DNA from: Picochlorum sp. 'celeri'
Taxonomy: Eukaryota; Chlorophyta; Trebouxiophyceae
Reading direction: 5' to 3'
Length of the DNA: 64,000 nucleotides
Assembly: GCA_010909725.1 (NCBI GenBank)
Contig: JAACMV010000019.1
Coordinates: 868,001 to 932,000 of the forward strand
Under the pieces are notes generated by a model. It was not told the origin of the DNA, searched no databases, and saw only the letters and a list, made by a program, of their open reading frames with translations. Position 1 is the first letter of the stretch. Every line of letters begins with the position of its first letter. Shown here piece after piece: positions 57,253 through 64,000 of this stretch. The translations under genes were made by a program, and so were the position numbers.

Positions 57253-60230
57253 TAGGCTTGGGTCATCGGCATAGCGGGCTCCCGGCATAGCGGCTCGCTA
57301 TGCCGTAGTCTATGCTATGCTATGCCGTTTTTTATGGCCCGATATGCTATCTCAGAAGACCCTCCGGTCGAAAGGTGCTTTCAATGGGAGATATGAATTT
57401 GGTCGCGCATCCAAATTTGAAACACAGATTTCACCATAATATGACTTTATGTCTCCATATGTTATATTACTTTACATAATATGTCATTAGAAAGATTCTG
57501 ATAGGCGTGGTTTGTCGAAATGGGCTCGTTTGAGTCAGACAGTGTTTCTCTAGTTGACCGCACAGAACTTGAGAAGACTGCGTACTTCAGGCTATCTGAA
57601 CAACGAAAAAAAGCTCTTGAACAATTTGGTGATGATCATTATTGGGCAAGTTTCGACATTACATGGGGGAAGAGGGGTAATGGCAAGCAAAATTGGGTCC
57701 TCAGTTGCAAACATTGCAAAGCATCGTTGTCCACTGAAAATGTTTCATCGGCAGTCAAAAAGCATATGACTAGCTTCAGAAAATGCCCTGCATCTAATGA
57801 AAAATGGAGGGAGCACGAAGAATCAGTCGGGAAGAAGAAGAGGCCAATAACTGAAGCTGACATGGAGGAGGTGGCACATCTCAGAAAGAAGAGGAGTACG
57901 AACCTTATTCTAGACATGCGCCATCAAAACAAGTTGATCAAGAGGCATGTTGAAAACTTAATGACTTGGATACTAATGAATCCTGTATCGTTCAGATTGG
58001 TTGATGACCCACTCCTTGCTGAGAGTCTGAAAATGCTGGGGTGGCCCTCTGGTATCTGCAGGAAAACTCTTTGTGGATCATTTTTGGATAATAAGTACGA
58101 GGAGTTTCTGGCTGCAAGAGAATCAAATATAAACTATTTTAAGTGCTTTCAGGTAGCATCGGATTCTTGGAGATCAAAGTATGCCAACAAGGGCAGTAAA
58201 CTGGTAGGAGCAACTTTGAACTTTCCAACAGGGAGTCATCTGGGTGACATTTTCACCACAGTAGATGACGAGGTGGTTTCTCGATCGTATTTGTTCAATA
58301 AAATGACAACAATGATTGATGCGTTGGGTTCTGACTGTTACATCGGTTGTGTTTTTGATGGAGAAATGGCATACAGGAAAGCTGGAGAAGACTTGCAGGC
58401 CAAATACCCTGGAACAATTCATATGACCTGCCAGGCACATACTCTGAGTCTCCTGTTGAAGGATATCAGCAAAATAGATACCTTAGAAGACTGCTTCTCG
58501 ATATCTCACAAGATGGTGCTTCTGTGCAACGTCAGAGAGTGTCGTCCCATTTTGCAAGAATGTCAAAAGGAAATGTACCAAAAGACTTATCCTCTCAGGC
58601 TTGGAGTCGAGACACGGTTCGGATATTTCGTGACTGAAATGCGAGATCTTATTCAATCTAAAGAAGCTATTAAAAAAATGGCTGGGAACGAGAGATTGCT
58701 TTCCAAATTCAATCCAGATAACACTTACAGCTCAACAGAAGATCAGAGGTTGGCATTCTCAAAGATTTTTTCAGACTCGTTTTGGTCCAATCTGGCCACA
58801 CTCGTGGATATATTGGGGCCTGTTGTAGATATGATTCACCACATCGAGCAGGATAAGCCAATGATAACTCAGATGTACTTTGTTTGGCGGTTCTTAGACC
58901 ATAAATTCCGGGTTCGCGAACTTCCTGCCTTTGAGGGTGGTGGTAGCATATGTTTCAATGGAGAAAAAACTCAGGAGACAATTTTCGGTGTCGAAAAAGA
59001 AATGGCAGTCAGAGTACGGAAAAGAATGGAGTACACGAACGTTGATCTCTTCACTCTGGCCTTCCTTTTGGATCTCAGATTTTTTGAGAGGATTGCTATC
59101 GACACCTTCAGGCCCCCCGTTAAGTATGTGACACGAGCTCAACTAGAGAAAGCTAAGGTAGCTTTTAAGTCCTTTATACTAGAATCTGATAAGAATGAAG
59201 GGCTGAAGGAGCTAGAGCGCTTACTGGAGGATGGGATTCAAATCAGTAACTATGACCATGTAGAGAGTCTGGTAGAGTTAATAGAATCGAGCAAGATGCC
59301 TCAGGAGAACGAGTGGAAATTAGAGGAAGGGGACAGAGGAAATTTTATTGTCGCTTCCTTGTGGAGGGCTATTGATCATCCTCGCTATCGCATCATATCT
59401 GACTATGTGACTCGCAACCTTTTTGCTATGCATGTCACCTCCTGCAGTTGTGAAAGGCTTTGGTCTAGAATGAGACATTTATACAAGCCTACCAGACATA
59501 GATTAGATCCTCAAAGAGCTAAAAAGCTTTTAATGATTACTATGGGAAGAGATTTCAAAAGGAGCCAGAGGGCTCTTGCCAATTACCTTGAGGGAAGAAC
59601 CTGCCAAGGAGACGAAGATGTTGATTTCATCGACCTGGATGTGGACGTTGCGGATTTAGACTGGCTAAATGACGCTGATATTGACTTCATGGTATCTGAG
59701 GAAATAGTAGACTTGGCTGAAAATCAGGACTCGGGATCGGAGTGTGAAATTATTCAATCGGTTGTGATGGAACTTGGGCAGTTAAACAACAGTAGCACAT
59801 CAATCACGGGAGTGGTTGAGACGCTGAAATCTCGCAACATAGGAGTCTCACGAGAAAATGTCATTCAAATTCTCAAACAATTAGAAAGCGCTGACAAGAT
59901 AACAATGGAAGGGGAGGACTTTTATCTATCAACTCCTCATGATGGATGACTTCAGTCTTTGGTCGGTTGTTTCTCGCCCCAGTGATAGTCATAGCCTCTT
60001 ACAACCCTCACAAATCGTTACAAAATGTTTGTTTTATACCTTGGAACCTTTACCAAACGAATTATGCCCTTCTTGTGGCAGACACAAGGCAAATATGCTG
60101 CAAATATGCTCCAGCATATCGATTTCATGTCACTCTCCCATCAAAGGGGTCCTTTGACCGATCAATATGTTGAAAACGGCATATCATGCCGCTATGCCGT
60201 TTTCACCTTCCAGCATATTACCCAACCCTA
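57253..60230 (+). mobile_element. hAT-superfamily DNA transposon, apparently intact and autonomous
   Basis: The 2978-base element has 14-base terminal inverted repeats (57253-57266, TAGGCTTGGGTCAT; 60217-60230, inverse TAGGGTTGGGTAAT; 12 of 14 match). It is flanked by identical 8-bp target duplications (ATGATGTG), diagnostic of hAT insertion. Both ends carry several copies of a GGCATAGCGG-type subterminal motif, likely transposase-binding sites (57270-57340 and 60176-60205). It encodes one uninterrupted transposase (57520-59949). Perfect target duplications and an open transposase suggest recent insertion. It sits in an intergenic gap and disrupts no annotated gene. Confidence 0.92.
57520..59949 (+). 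CDS. hAT transposase with BED finger and C-terminal winged-helix-like tail
   Basis: The 809-residue protein has a BED-type zinc finger near residues 40-95 (W-V-L-S-C-K-H-C-K then H-M-T-S-F-R-K-C). The catalytic region has Asp in V-A-S-D-S-W-R-S-K, Asp in G-C-V-F-D-G-E-M-A and Glu in S-C-S-C-E-R-L-W-S-R-M, with C-Q-A-H-T-L and the hATC dimerisation motif R-H-R-L-D-P-Q-R-A-K. It catalyses cut-and-paste transposition. After the hATC region is an acidic linker (D-V-D-F-I-D-L-D-V-D) and about 60 residues patterned as a winged helix (V-V-E-T-L-K-S-R, S-R-E-N-V-I-Q-I-L-K-Q-L, then I-T-M-E-G-E-D-F-Y-L). No frameshifts or stops are seen. Confidence 0.92.
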   Translation: MGSFESDSVSLVDRTELEKTAYFRLSEQRKKALEQFGDDHYWASFDITWGKRGNGKQNWVLSCKHCKASLSTENVSSAVKKHMTSFRKCPASNEKWREHEESVGKKKRPITEADMEEVAHLRKKRSTNLILDMRHQNKLIKRHVENLMTWILMNPVSFRLVDDPLLAESLKMLGWPSGICRKTLCGSFLDNKYEEFLAARESNINYFKCFQVASDSWRSKYANKGSKLVGATLNFPTGSHLGDIFTTVDDEVVSRSYLFNKMTTMIDALGSDCYIGCVFDGEMAYRKAGEDLQAKYPGTIHMTCQAHTLSLLLKDISKIDTLEDCFSISHKMVLLCNVRECRPILQECQKEMYQKTYPLRLGVETRFGYFVTEMRDLIQSKEAIKKMAGNERLLSKFNPDNTYSSTEDQRLAFSKIFSDSFWSNLATLVDILGPVVDMIHHIEQDKPMITQMYFVWRFLDHKFRVRELPAFEGGGSICFNGEKTQETIFGVEKEMAVRVRKRMEYTNVDLFTLAFLLDLRFFERIAIDTFRPPVKYVTRAQLEKAKVAFKSFILESDKNEGLKELERLLEDGIQISNYDHVESLVELIESSKMPQENEWKLEEGDRGNFIVASLWRAIDHPRYRIISDYVTRNLFAMHVTSCSCERLWSRMRHLYKPTRHRLDPQRAKKLLMITMGRDFKRSQRALANYLEGRTCQGDEDVDFIDLDVDVADLDWLNDADIDFMVSEEIVDLAENQDSGSECEIIQSVVMELGQLNNSSTSITGVVETLKSRNIGVSRENVIQILKQLESADKITMEGEDFYLSTPHDG

Positions 60231-60238
60231 ATGATGTG
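60231..60238 (+). repeat. Right target-site duplication of the hAT element
   Basis: ATGATGTG directly follows the terminal CCTA and matches 57245-57252 exactly. Confidence 0.85.
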
Positions 60239-60707
60239 GGAGAGAGATCCCTTGCAAGGGATCCACCATTTTTTTAGGGAGTCGAGCGGTAGAATATAAC
60301 TTCTACACCCATAGAAGAGTTGTGATAAGCCTACAAGATTGCTTCGGCTGTGGCCATCCGAAAGATTGGTGGTTTTGGTGTATGTGAGTAGAGCAAGGGG
60401 GATGTAGAAGAGAGAGAAATGAATATCAACATGTAAGACTTCTGTAAGTTTACCTTTCAATAAATAGTATGGTAGACTGATTTAATAGGTACGTATCACA
60501 AAAATATGTTCATTGTTGAATGAATACAGACATGTGACTTCTGGCATTGCCATGGGCCTGATGCATGAGTACGTATGACTCTTTTTTCCTTGGGCAAGCA
60601 AACACTCCGCGTCTTCCAATGCGCCAAGGAGAACAACAATAATAATAATACTTCATCAAGTAAAATAAGTCAAATCAAGTACGCTAAGCAGACGCTCCCC
60701 TGAAACA
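60239..60707. other. Intergenic region right of the hAT element
   Basis: About 470 bases, no supported coding frame. Starts with a perfect palindrome GATCCCTTGCAAGGGATC (60245-60262) and an AGTCGAGCGGT copy (60279-60289) that echo motifs left of the transposon. An AAT repeat lies near 60639-60650. Confidence 0.45.
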
Positions 60708-61622
60708 TCAGAAAGAGAGAACAACAACAATCACAAGACCAAGGAGCACGAGATGGAACATGGTGCACCTGTTGATCAATCCCGTGCCCGTGTCCATCGG
60801 GACACCATCGGATATATCGGAATCGAACTCAGAAGCATCTATTACACCGTTTCCGTCACCATCCATAGCCGCCAATCTCTCAGATCCACCGGTAAGATTC
60901 AACACATATTTGTGTGCCTCATCGTCTGCATCCAGGCGATTGTTGGTGTTAGAGTCCAAGCAATCAAAATACTCACGGATCTGACTCCCTGTCAACGAGT
61001 AGGTATTGAATTTATCAATCATAGCCTGCTGGCATTTCCCGACGACGCCGCCTTCCTCACTCCTTGTTGTGTTGCCAGTGACCTCTGATAATTTTCTCCT
61101 GGATCTCTCAATGCAACCACCGTCGCAATTACACCCAAACATATTGCACTCTCCCCTAGAGCAATAGCTCCCAACTCTTCCCTCAAGATTGTTACAGTAG
61201 ACCCCTGAGAAAAATTCATAAGGACAGAACGCTTCATTTACTGGTTGGGTAGCAGACGATTCCCCTGGCAGCAGACAGATGTAGGGATTGCAGAAGGATA
61301 CTGTTATTCCCTCATCACCAGTTGCACCATTTATTACAGCTGTATATTCGCCGGACCGACAAAATCCTTTACAGTATGATATTCCATCTTTCTCCACCTC
61401 CCCGGAGTCATACCTTTGACAACCCTTTGGAAAGTCTGACGCTGGACAAACTTGATAGTCTTGACACATTCTATTGTACAAAGGACGCCAGTAGTTGTCA
61501 CCATCCTGAATCATTTGAATGACTCTCGTGCCAGAGAAGGCAACATGTTTATCCAGGCAGCATTCAGAACGAACAAATGGTGCCACGAACAGTACAAATC
61601 CGAGCGCACAGAAGACTGACAT
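60708..61622 (-). CDS. Secreted Cys-rich EF-hand protein with C-terminal membrane anchor signal
   Basis: The 304-residue product starts with a signal peptide (F-C-A-L-G-F-V-L-F-V-A-P-F-V-R-S). A Cys-rich ectodomain follows (C-C-L-D-K-H, C-P-A-S-D-F-P-K-G-C, C-N-C-D-G-G-C). Near residues 220-275 are two EF-hand-like loops: D-S-N-T-N-N-R-L-D-A-D-D and D-G-D-G-N-G-V-I-D-A-S-E. The last 20 residues are hydrophobic (F-H-L-V-L-L-G-L-V-I-V-V-V-L), suiting a GPI-anchor signal or a single membrane span. Calcium binding on the cell surface is inferred. I do not know the family. The EF-hand loops contain the expected acidic residues at positions 1, 3, 5 and 12 in the second loop; the first is weaker. 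Confidence 0.65.
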   Translation of the reverse strand: MSVFCALGFVLFVAPFVRSECCLDKHVAFSGTRVIQMIQDGDNYWRPLYNRMCQDYQVCPASDFPKGCQRYDSGEVEKDGISYCKGFCRSGEYTAVINGATGDEGITVSFCNPYICLLPGESSATQPVNEAFCPYEFFSGVYCNNLEGRVGSYCSRGECNMFGCNCDGGCIERSRRKLSEVTGNTTRSEEGGVVGKCQQAMIDKFNTYSLTGSQIREYFDCLDSNTNNRLDADDEAHKYVLNLTGGSERLAAMDGDGNGVIDASEFDSDISDGVPMDTGTGLINRCTMFHLVLLGLVIVVVLSF

Positions 61623-62608
61623 GTTTCGGTTTCACAATTCCTCTAGATATTTGGAAAATCTGCAAAGATTTTGTCTTTATCATATGCGATAATAAATCAA
61701 TATTGCATCTGTGTAGTAGAAAATATACATACATGCTGTATGGACTCCATAATCCGGGATTATGTAGGGCGCTGCGGCATGCATGCCGCGCTTCACCGTG
61801 CCTACCAAGGCCTTGATTACGTAGGCACCTTCGAATCCAATACTGAATTGACTCGTTGATATGCCGTCATCTCCGCCCCCAAAAATCGAGCGCTCCACAA
61901 CCAATACTGGTAGAGAATGACTCGAAGAGTGCAGGAAGAGAATGATGATGTGAGGAATCAAGACCTGGTCCAACACTGGCAATATGAGGATCAACTCCAG
62001 AGGCATTATCAACATGCTGGCTGTTCCTTTTGGGCATTTCACACGCCATGGGGCATGTTCGAACGTAACCACACCGTTCTACGTATATTCAAAGAATCTA
62101 TGACCAGGTATGCAGCTATTCTAGAATTCACCCTGTAGCAATGCTCATCATCCTGATGATGTGGTCTCATCCTTGGGCAAGCTGCCAAGATGCTCATTCA
62201 CAGATACAACATGACACACGCGCGGGCGCGTGTGATCAAATATAAGCACGAATCAATTAATCACCATGCTCTCTGATTCTGGGCCCGCATGCACGGCATA
62301 GAATGAAAGAATTCCAGGTTCCTCTTGCTTCCTGCAGTAAAGACAAGCGGGCCACCCTGAAGTCATCTTCGAAACAAGCCGATGGTCCATGAAACCAGAA
62401 TATCTGCATCAATAATCTTACTAATTAAATTAAAATTCAATAGAATCACAGCGGACTGCCCTTTATCGGCAGATATATGCAGGAAAGGTTGCGATTCGTA
62501 TGTACCAATCGCAAGGTAGTCCTGCTCAATAGATGCACGAATTTCCCATCATCTTGGTGTAGTTAAAGACATATCAAATAGAAGAATACTATATCGAATG
62601 TATTTAGC
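61623..62608. other. Nearly 1-kb intergenic region with palindromes
   Basis: No supported gene. Contains a perfect 16-base palindrome (61774-61789, GCGGCATGCATGCCGC) framed by TAGGG and CCTA, and a second GC-rich inverted repeat (62215-62234, CACACGCGC / GCGCGTGTG). One GTTCGAA-like T-loop word near 61830 has no tRNA fold around it. Confidence 0.4.
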
Positions 62609-64000
62609 ATGGCAGGGAACGCTGAGGCAGTGAATGCGGTGGGGAGTTCTGGGCAACAACAACAAAAGGCCGCTCCGACTCACTACGGCGTCCATGAGGT
62701 GGCCATATGGGATAAAAATGCAATGAAAGATATTAGAAATCCAATTGATGTGGATGGGATTACATTTGAAGAGGCGGGGGGTGTGACTGAAGACGTTCGA
62801 AGGAAACTGCAAGAGGTTGCTGGGTCGTTGCCCCAACGTAAGAGCAGGCTATATCTTCCTTCTACACTATCAGAAGCCCTATCCTATGTGAATGCACGAG
62901 AAGATTCGAAAAAGAAACAGGGCGTGGCTACCTTGGGTGGGGATGTTGTGTCTGTGTCAGCTCAAAAGACAGGGCCGTATCCGGGGGTGCTGGAAGGGGC
63001 AGGGGAGGCTGCTGCCTTTTGGCTGTACACGGAAGATTATTTTAGAAATATAACAGTGGAGGATGTACATGAGTTGTTATCGTTCCTTCAGCCGTTGGCG
63101 GATGATGAATCGTTCTGGCTGGAGCATGTTGGTAGGAAGGCAGGTGTTGATGTGATACATGAGGCTGCAAAAGGGGATGCGGATCGCCCAGGGTTTTCAA
63201 CCCCTGGAGGAGGAGAGCATCTAGATGGTGGTAGTATGCTTCAAGATGGATACACGGGTAGACGGAGTAGAAGGCCGCGGTCATTGAAGATGGATGAGCC
63301 CTTTTCTGCAGGCACGGGCTCTAGGAGTAGATTTTCTGGTCAGGAGACCATGACACCATCGAGCACTGCTGGATCATTGTTAGGAATAGATAGTGGTGCT
63401 GAGGATGGTACGCCGAGGCCTGCTGCTCAGATGTCTGTTTCTTTAACACCAGAGGGACATCCAGCAACGATTCCACTGGATGTTTTGGAAAGGTCCAAAA
63501 TTGTCGAGTTGGCCACGGCCATGGAAAGTTTGAAACGTTTGATACACGTGGATAATGGAGGCGATATTGCCGATGTAGAGTCTATGGATGGACCTGCATT
63601 GAGGAAATACTTGAAGGACCAAGTTGCCAACATTTCAAAACAGCTTGGTTTTCCAGCGTCCATTGATCTGTCCAAAGCTCCTCCGTCTGTTCCAGATCCG
63701 CGATTTATTCACCCTTGGACAAGCATGCTTCTCAAATCAAAAGTGCCTCAGCATGTCAAAGAGGTTGTATCAGAGGCATATTATCTCGACCCTCCTGGTT
63801 CTCTGGCGCAACGATGTGCAGGGAATGTGAATGTTCTAGAACTCGCACAGGATGAGATTGTGAATGGTGTAAAAGCTGAGCCAGATTTTTCGGCTCAGGA
63901 AACTGGAGATCAGATAGAAGATGGTAGAGTAACGCATGTAGAAAGGGTGTCAGTCGATGTGATGAGATCCATCAACCAAGGTGTCCCTGATAGTGAGTTT
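62609..64000 (+). CDS. 5' part of a long unidentified protein (runs off the window)
   Basis: A clean frame opens at ATG 62609 (M-A-G-N-A-E-A-V) and stays open for all 464 codons to the last base, so the stop lies beyond the window. Features: a Gln run near residue 18, a Y-L-P-S-T-L-S-E-A-L helix, a W-L-Y-T-E-D-Y-F-R-N-I-T-V-E-D-V-H-E-L-L segment near residues 137-158, then Ser/Gly-rich disordered sequence (residues 195-275). After that are an I-V-E-L-A-T-A-M-E-S-L-K-R-L-I helix and an acidic tail with V-K-A-E-P-D-F-S. I do not recognise the domain. Its length and lack of stops over 1.39 kb make it coding. Confidence 0.75.
   Translation, partial: MAGNAEAVNAVGSSGQQQQKAAPTHYGVHEVAIWDKNAMKDIRNPIDVDGITFEEAGGVTEDVRRKLQEVAGSLPQRKSRLYLPSTLSEALSYVNAREDSKKKQGVATLGGDVVSVSAQKTGPYPGVLEGAGEAAAFWLYTEDYFRNITVEDVHELLSFLQPLADDESFWLEHVGRKAGVDVIHEAAKGDADRPGFSTPGGGEHLDGGSMLQDGYTGRRSRRPRSLKMDEPFSAGTGSRSRFSGQETMTPSSTAGSLLGIDSGAEDGTPRPAAQMSVSLTPEGHPATIPLDVLERSKIVELATAMESLKRLIHVDNGGDIADVESMDGPALRKYLKDQVANISKQLGFPASIDLSKAPPSVPDPRFIHPWTSMLLKSKVPQHVKEVVSEAYYLDPPGSLAQRCAGNVNVLELAQDEIVNGVKAEPDFSAQETGDQIEDGRVTHVERVSVDVMRSINQGVPDSEF

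Noticed and set aside
61825..61845. Possible tRNA T-loop word (CTTCGAATCC)
   Set aside because: No acceptor, D or anticodon stems can be drawn around it.
1..64000. CRISPR arrays, prophage or bacterial operons
   Set aside because: No spaced direct repeats or phage genes seen; intron-containing genes and snRNA show that the DNA is eukaryotic nuclear.

Overview
The window is nuclear DNA of a photosynthetic, probably flagellated green alga of prasinophyte or early chlorophyte type. The clade is inferred; the following are visible in the sequence. Genes have short GT-AG introns, mostly 60-115 bases. Several are plant-like: a DUF3700/TSJT1-like protein, a serine-decarboxylase-like enzyme, an ABCG24/28-type half transporter, a CX2CX18CX2C GATA factor, a plastid L9, a twin-arginine thylakoid-lumen precursor and a catalytic-core FtsH-like protease. 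There is a DM10/EFHC axonemal protein and a UGA-coded selenoprotein T. TGTAA follows several stop codons, as in green algal polyadenylation signals. The genome is very compact: about 45 genes on both strands, often less than 50 bases apart, with convergent pairs that nearly touch or overlap.

Layout. 0-9 kb: 3' end of a lipid-kinase-like gene, a small coiled-coil protein, Misato, an ABCG transporter with an EF hand, a GIY-YIG-like organellar protein and IST1. 9-20 kb: a TGS1 cap hypermethylase with a WW domain, a rhodanese, a SUFU-domain protein, an S1-domain RNA-binding protein, a one-thioredoxin-domain ERp29-type PDI, a second ABCG and a GATA factor. 20-34 kb: an AAA ATPase, a lumenal protein, coproporphyrinogen oxidase, an ABHD11-like hydrolase, a 5'-nucleotidase-like phosphatase, the GTPase DRG1, an FtsH-like plastid protease, plastid L9, HYPK, PTS2-type thiolase and glyoxalase II. 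34-49 kb: thiamine pyrophosphokinase, selenoprotein T, PHAF1, bZIP, EFHC, glycine cleavage H, DUF3700, a PLP decarboxylase, RNase III and a GNAT. 49-56.9 kb: a zinc-finger/SAM protein, a divergent Clp ATPase, CTU2, the KDEL receptor, and SERINC with a U2 snRNA gene nested antisense in its intron. 57-60.2 kb: an apparently intact hAT transposon with matching 8-bp target duplications. 60.7-64 kb: a secreted EF-hand protein and the 5' part of a long unidentified gene.

Most genes are housekeeping and are not organised by pathway. The main points of interest are the selenoprotein with its in-frame UGA, the intronic antisense U2 gene with an altered branch-point-pairing element, the hAT element whose transposase ends in a winged-helix-like tail, the Clp protein with a zinc ribbon and degenerate second ATPase, and the EF-hand-bearing ABCG transporter. 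I saw no CRISPR array, prophage or bacterial-style operon. Exon boundaries were worked out by hand from splice consensus, reading frame and family alignment.
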